Assembly: GCA_947652605.1 (NCBI GenBank)
Contig: OX393578.1
Location: 54,505,415 to 54,569,414 of the forward strand
Origin: Elmis aenea
Lineage: Eukaryota > Arthropoda > Insecta > Coleoptera > Elmidae
Reading direction: 5' to 3'
DNA length: 64,000 nucleotides
Shown here: positions 22,829 through 35,736 of the stretch, one piece after another
How the letters are laid out: the number at the start of each line of letters is the position of its first letter
Numbering within the stretch: position 1 is the first letter of the stretch
The notes under the pieces: model-generated
Told to the model about the DNA's origin: nothing
Seen by the model: only the letters and a program-made list of their open reading frames with translations
Database searches by the model: none
Program-made: the position numbers and the translations under genes

Positions 22829-24412
22829 TACAGGTTTGCGCAAAAATATGGAAACAGACCAACATCTAGAATAATATTGCAGATATAACAATGAAACTTT
22901 GTATTTGAGCGTTATGGTATTTTTCGGATTCAATGAAAATATTAAGGTTGCTATACGACTTCCAGTTCGACCGGAAACGGACTCAAACTTTGAAATTTTA
23001 AATAGAACACCCTGTAAATTTTTACATTTTTGGATTTCTTTTAAAATTTATTTTGAAACATGTAAAATGTTTTAAAGGTCTAAAGTCAACCGTTTTCGTA
23101 AAATTTACATTTTTATAAAACTTTTGAGAAATACAGCACTTTTATTTATTTTTTTACATTAAGGTTATTTAAATGGCAGTAGAAATTCGTTTAAAAATTA
23201 GATTAACAATCGATTAATTAATACTTTGCGCCAGCTACATTTTTAAAATATTATACAGGGTGTTTTTTACGCTTGGTCAAACTCGTGAAACTTTAAACAT
23301 CGATAACTCAATTTTCTTAAATACAACATGCTATTTGTTTTTACATAGTCTTGTAGAAAATTTGATTGTCTTTCTAAAACATTCACCAAGTTTTTCATAC
23401 GCAAAACTAATATTTTTTGAGATATCGCGATTATATTGTAAATTATTTGAGTAGGCTATGAAGGTAGACCGACAGCGGTAATTTTGAAACAATTGAAATA
23501 TAAAAACAAGAAAGTTATAATAGTTATTATCGTTTTTTCACTTACTTTCGACATTTCTAATAATGTGGATGTAATTTTACCTACCAATTTTACGTTTAAA
23601 TCAAGGTTTCTTAAATCTATGCATTTATTAATTGCACATTTGTGATGGGACAATTACTAAATCCTATACAATTATTTTTTGTGTTTCCAGAGTATGATTT
23701 TCGGTTGAACCGGAAGTCGTATTGCAACGTTTATATTTTCATCGAACCCGAAAAATACCGTAACACTTAAGTCTGTTATATACCATACTATTTTTTCGTT
23801 TAAGAAAATCGTATACGATTTTTAATACAAACATTCCGTTCAAGAATTTAGCATGGAAAATATGAACCATTTACATTGTACTATTTTTTGGTACGAAAAC
23901 TCCAATATATTTTGGTTACTTTTTAGTAACTTTTATCATATTTTGTTGGCACCTTGAGTAACCATGTCAAATGTTCAATTTGATCACAGAACAGAAAGCG
24001 AATCATTTTCAAATTTAACGTATATTTAACGCTTGTTCCATTCTACATATTTATTCCTACAAAATAAATTGTGAGGGATAACGGTAATAAATAGTAGTAT
24101 TTAACATCGTTTGATTGTTTCAGTTAACCTAACCCACAAATGACATGCGATCAGATACAGTCATACAGTTACAGTAGAATACGCATGCGCCCATGCTCAA
24201 ATTGGACGCATTTAGGGCATATAGTAATTTCGTAGGAAATTTTCGTTCAAGATTTTTAATTTCTGATTGACATCGTACTAGAAAATCGTATACGATTTTC
24301 TTAAACGAAAAAATAGTATAGTATAAAACATACTTTAGATACAAAATTTCATTGTTATATCTACAACAGCATTCTAAATATTTGTGTGTTTCCATACTTT
24401 TGCATCCTTGTA
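22829..24412. mobile_element. Mariner-type TIR element, TACAGGTTTGCGCAAAA family
   Basis: The left end TACAGGTTTGCGCAAAAATA pairs with the right end TTTTGCATCCTTGTA at 24412. The inverted match continues through GATATAACAATGAAA and, beyond an insertion, through TACGGTATTTTTCGG and GACTTCCGGTTCAACCG. TA on each side fits a Tc1/mariner target. Its interior (22998-23330) is related to the arms of the TACAGGGTGCACCACGACC family. The right arm is split by the MITE at 23779-24325. Confidence 0.7.
23779..24325. mobile_element. MITE inserted in the right arm of the preceding element
   Basis: The ends TATACCATACTATTTTTTCG and CGAAAAAATAGTATAGTATA are inverted copies, continuing through AAGAAAATCGTATACGATTT, about 45 bp in all. 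Removing it restores the continuity of the host element's right arm. No coding frame. Confidence 0.75.
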
Positions 24413-24425
24413 TATTTCGCTATAC

Positions 24426-24638
24426 CAGTGTCTCTTGAACTTGTTACTCTGAGGACTCCTTCAAAATTACAAGCTCACGGAGGACCCCAACGATTTGTTT
24501 TATAGACAATGTTTTAGTTTTCAATTTAGCCTGGCAAATAAATTTAGATGATTTTCGAACATTATACAGACTTTAGGGACCCTTTCAGAAGGATTCAGGA
24601 CCACCAGGGGTCCGCCTACCACACTTTGAGAAACGCCG
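24426..24638. mobile_element. Short hAT-like MITE
   Basis: Starts CAGTGTCTCTTGAACTT and ends AAGTGTGG-type sequence in inverse form (CACACTTTGAGAAACGCCG). The flanks CGCTATAC (24418-24425) and CTCTATAC (24639-24646) are an 8-bp duplication with one mismatch. GAGGACTCC/GGGGTCC motifs face each other inside. About 213 bp. Confidence 0.6.
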
Positions 24639-25599
24639 CTCTATACCACTTTTATTAGAATATTATTACTTAACCAGATTTTTGTTACTGTGGTACACAT
24701 GTAGTTCGTTATCATCTATTTTAAAACTTCAATTCCTATAGGTATTAATCTTTCTCTTTTGAAGTCCAGAAATGTTCCTACATTGTATTTGTTATTTTCA
24801 GTTTGATTCTTCGAGACAGCTAGTATATACAATATTCTTCTGATGAGATTTTTGTATTCTATAAAGATAAATAAATGCGTTTTGGCAAGCTCCAAAATAT
24901 ATGCTTATTTAAGTAGTATGTCCATCGGTCGAAATTCTTTGCCGTAATTTTTACAAACACCAAGATAAAATCACTTTTTAAAGCCCTAAAAATTCTTGCT
25001 ACAGTATAATTTAATACTGATGTGTTATCGCCGGAGACTCAAATTCAATGTCAGTTTGAACGACGCGCGACGGTCAGCTCATACCCACGCATGACGTTTA
25101 TTGCATACTTTTATTACATGGAAATGCTTCTAAATTGTTTTCGTGGTTGAGTTACCCTATTTTTTATTGTTTTAAGTGCCCCATTTAGAGATAATAGGGT
25201 TTATATCTAGACTATGAATATGGACTAGTAATCGTTGAAAGGGTTCAAGTTTTAATGGTCTGCCAATGAACCAACTTCGATGAATAATTTGCTGCGATTA
25301 ATCGAAGCGGAGAATAGTTCTGTTACGGAAAGTTGTCGGTTTAACATGGAATGATTGCAGAACTGTATTGAAAGATTAAAAATCCGAAAAGACAAAGAGA
25401 GTAATGAATATTTGAATAATCAGGCAATGTTTTACGGCAGTCGTCCTTTAAAATTTAAAAAAATTCCAGCTTTATTCATACAGCGCAATTTTATTCAAAT
25501 ACTTTCAATTAATCAATATTAAAATGTTTTTTTTTGCCACAAATCTAACTTATTGTACTAAAATCTATCACTAGATTATTATTTTATATAAGGCGAGGA
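24639..25599. other. No supported gene
   Basis: No recognisable coding or repeat structure. Confidence 0.4.
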
Positions 25600-25835
25600 A
25601 GTAGGTGCGCAAAAATGGTAAGAAAAAGGCAATTCAAGGGAAAAATAAGTAGGAAAAACCTTAAACACAAAGCTAAAACGAAGAGAGAGGTAGACTAGAA
25701 TAAGAGAAGCCAGCTAAGAAGATGTGACACAGTTAGCCAAGGATAGACAAAGATGGAGAAATATAATAAAGAACTAGGAAAAATATATGAACACCAAAAG
25801 TTGCAAGAGAACCAGATTAAGAAGAAGAAGAAGAA
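25600..25835 (+). pseudogene. LINE C-terminal remnant with (AAG)n tail
   Basis: In pieces this reads the familiar C-terminal end of insect LINEs: basic residues, then DTVSQ-like and RQRWRNIIKE-like segments near 25720-25785 (GATAGACAAAGATGGAGAAA). It ends in an (AAG)n run at 25818-25835, the same kind of tail as the LINE at 14888. Several stops interrupt it. It is the 3' end of an old insertion and contributes no product. Confidence 0.5.
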
Positions 25836-25879
25836 AATAAAATACCTATAGAGTAACAACGGAAACTGAATCTTTCAGA

Positions 25880-26760
25880 TTTTTTCGGTTTTCATGCAAA
25901 CTCTGATGTAAGTATTTTGACACAAACAGAAAAAGATCTTGGAAGTGCAATACAAAGGATTAAGAATCCACCAAAAAGAGTGGAAGTGGATATAAATTAT
26001 TGAAAGGGAACAAAAAGTTGCAGAAAGGAAAAGGCTAGAGAAAAAAGAATACAAAGTCTTAAATATCTTGGCTCTATTAATCAAGAAAATGTAGCGACCA
26101 GAGTAGAAATAAATATAAGAATTAATTAAAGAATTAGTTTACTCAGGTGTCCTTTTGGGAATCCCAACATCAAAGATTATTTATCACGCAACGCAAAATG
26201 AAGAGTAAATTTTCGCATGTGAACGTGTGCTTTATCTAAAACTATCGGGATGAGTTTAGAAATACAGCGGAGGAAAATGTGAGAAGGATATTTAAAAGAA
26301 AAAGGTTAAGGGTGTATGAGAAAGCAGTTGCAATCAGGTATTGTTTGATCTTAAATAAATACCTCAAAATATATAGAGCTGTGAAGGCCCAAATATTAAT
26401 TAAGTGGGACATATTTTGAGGATAAGAGAAGCAAGAATGACTCAGGACGTACTGGACATAAGGGCAATGAATAATAGGAGAGGAAGGCCGAAAGTAATAC
26501 AATAAAAACAAGATAAAGATGACCTGAAGAAACTAAAATTTAAAAAAAAAATTAGACAATTTTTAGAACACTAGAAGAAATGGAGAGAAATAATTTATTA
26601 AAACCTGGACATAAGGGCAAGGAATAATAGGAGAGGAAGGCCGAAAGTAATATAATAAAACCAAGATGACAATGACCGGAACTAGAAATTAGAAAAAGGA
26701 GAACATTTTTAGAACACTAGAAGAAATGGAGAGGAATTATTTATTAAAACCTAGCTTAAT
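25880..26760 (+). pseudogene. Degenerate LINE remnant with a tandemly repeated block
   Basis: The run near 26040-26110 reads RIQRLKYLGSINQENVATRV, which resembles the YLG-x-x-I thumb motif that follows the catalytic core of LINE reverse transcriptases. A segment from 26240 reads EFRNTAEENVRRIFKRKRLR. A block containing GGACATAAGGGCAA, GGAGAGGAAGGCCGAAAGTA and ACACTAGAAGAAATGGAGAG occurs twice, at about 26455-26605 and 26608-26750. RRGRPKV in both copies matches the GRP element near LINE C-termini. Heavily broken; no product expected. Confidence 0.5.
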
Positions 26761-27044
26761 CAATGTTGGTTATCTGAATAAAATTTAGCAACTTACCAAG
26801 TAAAAAGCTATAATGTATCTCTTTGAGCTGCGTTAGGTGCAGAAAATTTACCACCAATAATGAGCTGTTGATGGCTATTTTGTGTAGCTCCCATAATAAT
26901 TTTTCTTGAAGGGTTGCGGCATTTTGAGAAAAGATTTGAAAGTAGTTTTGTGGGATTTTTTTTTTGTTCTACGTGCTTCCATGGCTAGGTAGATTACATA
27001 AAAATACGCCCTCGTAAATTCATGTCTTAGTTACAATTAAAAGT

Positions 27045-27458
27045 TTCTGTTGAGCATAATTATCTTGAAAATTTCCTTCACCTGTCAAATTTGCGTTTTC
27101 AACCAATCACTAATCTTAAATCTTCTAGAGACTACCAATAGGAGCATTATTACACGGTAATAATTTTACTTCCCCTGTTAGATGTTAATCCTCCTGTCAA
27201 ATTTGCGTTTTCGACCAATAACAAAGTTAGCTTTCCTAGAAACGACCAATAAACAATCATACAGTGATAATATGCTTTTTGCAATTAACAGATTTGCATG
27301 GGTTTGTTGGTCGTCTCTAAGAAATCTGAGTTCGTGATGGTCGAAAATATAAATTTGGAGAGGGAATTAAATATTTTGCTCTTGATAATTTTTTGACGAA
27401 TTTCGGCGACCAGTAGCGTTACTTTAATATATGTAGATTAAACCACACCCCTAACGCA
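27045..27458 (-). repeat. Dispersed 0.4-kb repeat, copy 2
   Basis: Inverted relative of 9162-9566, sharing GTAACGCTACTGG, TTAATTCCCTCTCCAAATTT and AAATTTGACAGGTGAAGGAA in the same order on the minus strand. Confidence 0.6.
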
Positions 27459-29349
27459 CCACTCTGACAGTACTCGTAAAATTTGACATAACATACATTT
27501 ACTTTGACAGGTAGGTTAGGTGAAGAAAATTTTCTGACAAAATATAACCCGTGCATTGCAAATAATCAATAATTTTTGACAAGTCTTCACTCATGCAAGT
27601 TGAATCTGAAAAAATGTTTTTTCCAGCTCAACTTGCATTCGGGCATATTTACCAAAAATTATCGATACTTTCAATGCTTCTGTTATATTAGTACTGAAAA
27701 TATTTATTAGTTTTTATAGTAACACAATGAAAAATGTATTGGTTATGTATGATTTCATTTGTGTTTTTGCTTATTATAAACGAATGTGACGATTATAAGT
27801 TTCCCATTGTACGTAACAATAACGTGTTGGTTGCATAATTAAACCTTCGATCCGGAAAAAGTATAAAACGCTAAAAGTAATACATCCATTGATAAATTCA
27901 CAAATTCTCCCCCATTGTTTACATTTGTCTGTAAAAAAACGATTTCATTTATTTTTCATTGTTATGGTACTCCACTAAAAATATAATGGACAACTCAGTG
28001 AAAAGCGCAGTTTATCATTACAGCTATTGTGTTCAGATGAGGCTGAAAATATAAATTGGTTTGTAAATTGTCATTCTTCTGAAGTTGCTGATGGGAACTC
28101 GCCCGACCTCTATTTATTTTCATGTTGTTCTTTCATGCTTTTGATAAGTTTTTGATTTATGACAACGAAAATTAATTCTGTATATTTTTTAATTCCAAGA
28201 TAAATTGGATTCACTGTTTTTATTTTTGCTGTTTTTTTTTTGTTCGAGTTTCGTAATGCAGGTATACAATTTCTTTACAAAGTGCTTTAAGCTTTCTTCA
28301 TGCGCTACTTCTTGTGTCTGTAGTACATGTACCGTGGCCATTAAGAGATTTAGCCAGTTAATACGATTTAGTTTTACTAGGTTTATATTAAGCTCTGCAC
28401 ACTGCGAGCGGTGTGAAGATGGACCAAGATAACATTTTATGTGGTCATAAAATATCCATAGCTAGTGGAAGGCTTAGGTATTAGAAACATTGTTACAGTC
28501 TGTAACTTAAAGATATCTTCAGCAAACAAACAATATCTATAAGTAGCGATGAGGTACAACTTAAGTTTCATTAATACAATATTTTAATCCTCACCTAACC
28601 TCACGACACAATTATAAAAAAAAAAAACGCTTAGTGCACAAGTGTTCACTACTTCCTAAAGTTCTGAGAGTTCACTAAGCCTGGCCAAAATTGTTGTGAA
28701 AATATTTTTAATTTACACCTATGCAAGGGGTTGTGTGCAAATTACTCACCCTGAAAAAATGAGGTTCATGCATTTTTTTTTACAAACTAGGTACTACAGT
28801 TTTGAAAGCCGTTTTGAAATAATGAAAGTGACACCAAATATTTTATCGCTGATGGTTGTATGACAAACAAATGCTCCAGTGAATATTTGAGCCCTTAAAG
28901 GTAGGTAAACATTCCCTACTCGGGGTTCATCTCAGAGTACACGATTCCCAACTCTGCCTTCATCTGCATACGGTATGGCTTCACCATGTACAGAATTCGG
29001 AGTGCTGTATACAGTCAGTTGATGATTAACATATATTCCAATGTGTTTTATGAAAACTTACATAAATTTTAGGTATATTCAGATTCCAGACGGCCATTGT
29101 AAGGTTTAGTAGTGCTGCTTTATTGTGATTTCATTTAATACAAAATTTCATTAAAGCAATATTGTTATTCTTCAACATGCTTTGTTGACTCTGTAAAAAA
29201 ATGGAGATTTAGTTCTCCTATTGTATTTTTACTACATTAAATTAATTAGAACAGATGTAGATGAGAAAAATTACAATACTAGGTACAGAAAAATTAAGTA
29301 GAATTGCTTAAAAACTTAACCGAAACAATGTCTTCTTTTTTATGCAAAA
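27459..29349. other. No supported gene
   Basis: A cysteine- and phenylalanine-rich frame at 28205-28432 has no support. Nothing else recognised. Confidence 0.4.
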
Positions 29350-29815
29350 TACAGGGTGTTTCACAAATATTGCGAAAAACTTTGAAAGGTAATTCCTTAT
29401 CGAACAATAAGAGGGGCTTTTATCTTTTTTTTTCTTAGACCTCTCCTGTCGGAGTTACACCCCCCCTAAAGAGGAGCGGTAAAATTAGGTTTTTATTTTA
29501 TTTCTCAAATTTGGATAATTGTAGGAGAATGACATTTTGTACATATTTTGTACTTATTAAAAGGCTTTCCATAGTAAATTTTTTTATCGTTTCCCACCTT
29601 CACAGGGGGCTGAAAAGTGCAACCCCTGTTGATTTTTTTATCAGAACTTTTTGGAGGGTTGCAATTTTGCAATTTAAAATCATTTATTTCTCTCCTCTTT
29701 AAGAGGTGTAACTCTGAAAGGAAACATCTAAGGGAATTTTTTTTTATAAAACCCCCCTTAATTTTTGATAAGGAATTACCTCTCGAAGTTTTCAATATTT
29801 AAGAAACACCCTGTA
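29350..29815. mobile_element. TIR element, TACAGGGTGTTTCACAAA family
   Basis: The left end TACAGGGTGTTTCACAAATA pairs with the right end AAGAAACACCCTGTA. The inverted match runs about 120 bp, through GGTAATTCCTTATCGA and the GGAGTTACACC/GGTGTAACTCT pair. The open frames inside are byproducts of the palindrome. One end of a related copy is at 35640-35729. Confidence 0.8.
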
Positions 29816-32384
29816 TAATGCAACTGTAGTTGATGATAAACAAAACACTAATTAATATCCACATACTGTGACTAATAGACATTACAAAAGTCTACTACGA
29901 TTTTACATTACAATAAAAATAAGGGTTTAATTGGTAGGTTAGGTTAAAAAAGGCGTTTATCTAACATATACTTCTAAAAGACACACAATTAAAATCTAAC
30001 TATCATTGCTGTATTACTCCATAAAGCCTTTATACTCTACTGAAAAATAAATCCAGAAAGGTATAAGAGCACCTTATAAAACGCAGCTTTTTCTTTATAA
30101 ATATACAAAATCTTCCGTTGGTAACCAGAAATGGCAACATATGTCCCTGATGTGAAAATACTGCAAAATTTGTTGAACAATTATTGCAAGCCACAATACT
30201 TTATGATATTTAGTGGTTTTTATAATCAAACACAGACGTAGGTACGTACATACGAAGGTTGCATAATTTTTTAAATGTTGAAATATTTTTTTTTCTTGAA
30301 ATTTTAAATTTTATTAGCGGTATATTTATGTGTATGTATTATACTATCTATTTAGTTTAAATTGTACCTATGTGTAAACATAAACTTCATGTAAGTACCT
30401 ACATTCGTCTTCGCTTATCTATCTTTATAGTTTCAAAAGATAACATTATAACTTATGTAAAAATTTTGCATTAAGTGCAAGAATGCAGGTTTTATTGTAG
30501 TTGATTAGTTGACCATGATTTTGATAATACTTAAAGCTTACTTCGTTTTATAAATGAATCATAAAGAATTCTTTAAATTACATACGTTCAATTTTATCCT
30601 CATGTATGATTATGAGATAAGAGATAACCAACTGTTTAAAAGTTATCTTTCTTTTATAAATATTTATACTAGATTGATACCATTTCATATTTTTCTAATG
30701 CCTTAATGCACTTTTAGCAAATTACAGTTCAAGATAAAGATTATAAATTAATACAAAATAAACGCAAATATTAGACCACTGAATTATTGAAGGAAATAAC
30801 TCTTAATAAATGTCTCAAGCGTAAGATTAGGTTGATTATTTTTTAAGTTGTAATGTGTTTGTTAGTGTTGTTTTTATAACTAAGATATACATAATGTAGT
30901 AATGGATCCTCAATAATATTACTTGCTTGAAGTTCCTTAATCCACAAATTTTACAAATTACCCTATAAAAAAGCCAAACGCTATTCCCACTTTGCTTTTA
31001 CATAGCAATATTATGTTTAATTTATGAATGGAAATTATGTCTTGTTAGTCTTCTTTTATCCCTACAAAATAAAAAATAAAACTAAAAGGGATTATTTTTG
31101 TTATAGTTATAATGAAAGAAGTTACCAAATTGTATGAAAACAAATTTTGCATAGTCTGCTTGGTTTGAATTTATACACATTGTAACGTCTCTTTCCTCAA
31201 ATGAGGACGATGTGCATTTGTAACGTTTCAAATGAGAGCCCAGCGTTCCATTTTAAGGACACCTTTTTGCAATTTACATGTTGTGCTAGGTTTTATTGAG
31301 ATTACTTTTATCTCTAAACAAAAACTAATTTTTAATTGATTTATTCTTAAGATAGATTACGTATTTACGTATCATGAATTAAATAAAACAGATTAAGTTT
31401 TGATAATAAAGTTGTTGTAATTTTTCCAATAAAGGACAGTATAAATTACAATTATTGCTCATGTCCTAACCAGTTACCTCTTTAGCCAAGGTCCTGGAAT
31501 ATATCATATATAGGAAGGTTGAACAATCAAAAACGTTGCCAGATGAAAAACTATAAAGCAAATAGACAGGCGTTTGAGGAAAATGTTATGCTTCATGTGC
31601 ATTTCATGTTTTCCAAAATGTCATTGACAAAATACTTTAAATATTTGATTCCTAAATAAATTATTATAGTCATGCGAAATAAAAACTGACGCAAATTAAT
31701 TAAATTAAGATTTAACTACATAAGTTTTGGTTGTATACACTTTAAGCGTATATAACGTTTATTTTTTCTTAAAAACTACATAATAGTACAGTACACGTTG
31801 GCCTTTCACAGCGTCAAGTAAATTAAGCAATTAAAACTCACGTAAACAAATGCCGAGATGGGATAGAACAACATTTCCAAATAAAGCAAAACGTTAACTA
31901 AATCTTCTAAAGTATTCCTCTGAAGAAGTGCAATTAGCGTCGGCAGAGTACGTGATCGGAATGTAGGACGCGGTTCGAACCTCAGTTTAGCTAGACGAGG
32001 AAACTTGGGCGGCTTGTGACAGCAAACAACCACCCCTGCTGCAATAGTTTGTGATTTAAGCTCGTCTTAAAACTTGTAGCAACGTTTTTGCGAACCGAAA
32101 CTGGCTTTAAAACGGAAAAACTTGTTACTCCCTAGGTGCTTCGTGTTAATTTTAATTTTGACTTAATCCACTTAAAAGAACTGCAACAGCGTTTCATGAT
32201 TTTACGGCAGCAATAACTCCTAGGAAAGAAGCAAAATTGTCGCTTAAATGCTTGAATTATTTAAGTAAATTACTTATCTTTTTCTTTTGCAGAATATCTT
32301 GTGGAAATGTTAAAATCTTTAAAATCGAATTGTAAAGATCTAACACAAATTGACGTTCCTTGTTTTCACCCAACATCTTTCAGA
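29816..32384. other. No supported gene
   Basis: Very AT-rich. The box GGTTCGAACC at 31971-31980 could belong to a tRNA-derived repeat, but no cloverleaf was found. Confidence 0.4.
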
Positions 32385-32835
32385 TATGGCTAATTTTGTG
32401 AAAATTTTATCATCAAAGTTTGCCATGATTTCAGAAACAAGTAATGTTTGCAATTAATAAACTACTAAACGTCAAGTAGATTCTGCAGTAGCAGCTACGT
32501 TTTTACCACTTACAATGTAAACTTTTAACATATTAAACTTATTTAAATATTTAAATTTGGCCATGTTTACCACACCAAAGCTTAACAATTTGCATATAAA
32601 ACCAGCATTGCATTTTTTTCTATTTTAATAAATAAAGAAGTATAATAAATTTTCCAACAGGATGAATTTTTTTTTTGTCTGTAGTGCAAAAATGGAGAGT
32701 GGTGTAAAAGTTTTATTGCACAGGCGTTCTTTTCTCAAAAAAATAGCCCAATAGACCAGTATCAGATTTTCGCTAATTGTTATGGTAGCCGAAATATCTC
32801 GTAAAACATTCGAACTTGGGCCACATTGTGCAATA
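32385..32835 (+). repeat. Partial copy of the TACAGGGTGGACCAAA family
   Basis: Matches the interior and right half of the element at 40658-41733 (ATCAAAGTTTGCCATGATTT, AAATAAAGAAGTATAATAAA, ATAGCCCAATAGACC, GTAGCCGAAATATCTCG). It stops near a degenerate GGGCCACATTGTGCA end. No intact termini. Confidence 0.6.
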
Positions 32836-33514
32836 TTTATCACAGATGGCACTGCTTAAACAAAAAATGTATTGATTAAAATGTGTTTTTTTGACTAAGC
32901 ATGATTAAGTGTGCGTACTTGTTGGTATGTGTTGTTTTCCTTAAAAAAAAAAAATGGTTTCTTAGACCACAATGTTATCTGCAGATTTGTAATCTAAAAA
33001 GTGCAATTATTGTTGGTTATGTTTTTTTTACATTTGTTTCTATTTCATATCAGAGCGAAGGCTTTTCGTATATATTTACCTAATCTGTTTAAACTGAAAA
33101 GTTACATCAACAAATGATATAAAAAAGCTTCTCAAAAGTAAAACTTGAATTATTTTAATTGAACTTATTCATAATACTCCTATAATTTTACATATGATGT
33201 GCATGTTATTGTCCATTTAATAGTTTGTGAGGTTGGACCTCAATTTTTAATTAAATTGATTTAAAAATAATCTGTGAAACATGCTGTATAATATCTTGAA
33301 ATGCAGTGTTTTTTTCTTAGCAAAAATGTTATTTATAAATTAAAAAGCATAATCTAAACCCTTTGATGATAAAATATCCGCTGAGTACGAACTGCGAAAA
33401 TTCTAGTAACATCATTACTAATCTTTATGAGCATGCCTTAGTCTTCCACTGGATTATAGGTGATAGATCCTAATTATTGCTAAGAATTAGCACATAATAT
33501 GCTTTCAAAATTTG
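32836..33514. other. No supported gene
   Basis: AT-rich spacer without recognised features. Confidence 0.4.
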
Positions 33515-33625
33515 TAGTTTGTTGATTCGTTGTTATGGAAACGACTAAACCTACAACGACCGGACTACAGAATTTATAGTGGTCGTTGTCCAAAACAATT
33601 TTTTTCAATTTTGACAATGAATGTA
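33515..33625 (+). repeat. Fragment related to the core of the 35737-36656 element
   Basis: GTAGTTTGTTGATTCGTTGT, ATGGAAACGACTAAACC and the following ACGACCGG match 36129-36240 with substitutions. Confidence 0.55.
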
Positions 33626-33631
33626 GAAGTA

Positions 33632-33985
33632 AAGGCCTCTACTCACCTACCAATTTGTCGGTACAACCGACCGACCATTCCGATAAATTGTATAATGTGT
33701 AGATTGTCACCCGACCAACCCGACGGACAAATTGGAACGGTCGGGTGGCCAGACCATCCAACAAGCCACACCACATTCCTCTAGATAAGGACTATTAAAC
33801 CGAATATTTAACTCTATTTATAAATTTGTTATCCACAAAATGGCATCAAGCCAAGATAATAAAAAAAGGTAGACGTTTATGCTGTGTTGGTTGGACTGGT
33901 CGGGAGGTGTGTAGACAACACCCAACACGGAGTTCCCGACGGTCGGCTCCGAAAAGTTGGATAATGAGTAGATGCCTTTAAATAG
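33632..33985. mobile_element. Short TIR element with CTACTCA ends
   Basis: AAAGGCCTCTACTCACCTAC at the left pairs with GATAATGAGTAGATGCCTTT at the right. The inner segments GTCGGTACAACCGACCGACC and CGACGGTCGGCTCCG are also inverted relatives. The CCGACC/GGTCGG-rich interior produces the open frames on both strands. Superfamily uncertain. Confidence 0.55.
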
Positions 33986-35639
33986 CATTGGATTTTTTGC
34001 CATTCCACCATACCTATACTTATTTTCCCGTTAGTTTCGAAAGAGGTAATGGGATTTCGGTGAAAGATTCTATTAACCATACATCTGTTAATCCGTTTTA
34101 TACTTAGCTTTAGTGCTCGTTTGTTTAAACAATTCAATTTTAAATTTTTCTTTTATTTTCTGTTAAGTAACAGTTGTGGACAAACTGTCTAATTAAACAG
34201 TGGTATCAAAATTTTCAGTTTACCGTTTATCCTAATTAATAAAAAAATTAAAGATCCGCTGTTGACAATCCTTGTTTTCTCCCGTTCGCGATATGACATT
34301 CCTCGTTTTCTCCCAAACTGTCTATATTTTTATGTGGAATTACTCTGGAAAAAACTGCTATATTTCTGAACTGATTACTTTCTGATATAGTACAGCAAAA
34401 TATCTATAAGATGGCATCAATATCTTAAAATTGATAAAAATTTACATTCCTTGTTTTCACCCAACACCCTTCATATTTATATTACTTTAAAATTGGATAC
34501 AAAAGTAGGTATTTTGCAGACTCAAGAAATTATTCTTTTTTTGGATTCGTCTAATACAACATCGTAACAATCGCGGGAGGATAAATATTAATAAAACGAC
34601 AGTATTTGTCAAATTGTCATCGAGGCACTGGCGGAGAGTAAGTTAAGGCCAAATAATTGAAAACTAAACCTATTCAGAAACAAATCCAAGACTACTTCCG
34701 GTGGGATTCAACTTGCGTAGAAGTCAAATGTTAGTAATGAACTAAAACTCTCGCAAGCCACAACTTAAACACAATACAGATCCGTTTACCCTCAAGAAAC
34801 ATCTATTATCCCAAAATCAATGGCTCTCTAGATTAGTCCAAGGTGGCGTCTTAGAGCTCAATGGAGCAATTACTGGTGCGATTACAGCACTACTGTTGGC
34901 GGCGCTGTCGAGCAAATTACTTGATACAACTGTCCTGAGAGCTGCTCGTTAAGACGGCATTGTTTCAGCGGCCACGGTGAACTTGTGGTCTGTTATATTG
35001 CCATTAGCATTATCGCGGTATAGATCGGTATTCATATTATCTGTCTTGCACTAAATACGAAGCGAAATAGTCGAAGATGTGGGTTATGAGACGTCTCTGA
35101 CTTTGAGGTTAAAGCAGTGGCGTGCAGAGATTTGGTGATGCCCGGTGCTAATTCCTTAAATCTGTGCCGCTACGACTGAAAATTTTGAATTTTCTAAGTC
35201 ATTTTGCAATTTAAAAATTAAGACAAAAAACTTTTTTTATAGACCCCAACATAGACTATAATTAGTTGTTTAGTTTGACGTCTGTGAATATTTTAAGCGA
35301 AAATTAAGAACAAATTATCTGGATTTCAAGGAACGTTTATGGTTTATTTGGTTTTTAAAATTTTCTTACATGTTTCGTCGCGTAGCAAATTTATTGATAC
35401 TGTACACCCTTTGTATAGTTTCTTTCTCTCAGAAGAAGTCGACCATAAATGTTTCTGTATATCCAGAAAAAAATTTCATAGTTTTTGCTTAAAATATCTA
35501 CACTATAATTCAACATAAATAGAATATTTAATTTAATAGTTTTTATATAATTTTGGGTGAGCGTTAAATCTTAAAAATCCCATATATTCCAATATAAAAC
35601 GACTCATTTTGGTGGTTGTCATGGTTTCATATTGGGTAG
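33986..35639. other. No supported gene; short repeated motif
   Basis: The motif CTTGTTTTC-x-CCCAA or a close variant occurs near 34272, 34304 and 34450, and also at 32358. A GC-richer stretch at 34800-35060 has no recognised coding potential. CAGTGGCGTGCAGAG at 35116 looks like a lone hAT-type end. Confidence 0.35.
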
Positions 35640-35729
35640 AAAAAAATTTATATGAAAGACCCCGCCCTTAATTTTCGATAAGGTACCACTACCTGAATTT
35701 TTTCGCAATATTTATGAAACACCCTGTAT
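35640..35729 (-). repeat. Right-end fragment of the TACAGGGTGTTTCACAAA family
   Basis: CGCAATATTTATGAAACACC followed by CTGTA is the inverted end of the family at 29350. CCTTAATTTTCGATAAGG also matches. The left end is missing. Confidence 0.65.
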
Positions 35730-35736
35730 ATACGTA

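Noticed and set aside
29505..29802. Overlapping 60-96 residue frames on both strands
   Set aside because: Produced by the inverted arms of the TIR element at 29350-29815.
31900..32000. Box GGTTCGAACC suggesting a tRNA or tRNA-derived SINE
   Set aside because: No acceptor stem, anticodon arm or A box fits on either strand.
33530..34137. Open frames rich in Pro and Thr on both strands
   Set aside because: They arise from the CCGACC/GGTCGG repeats of a short TIR element.
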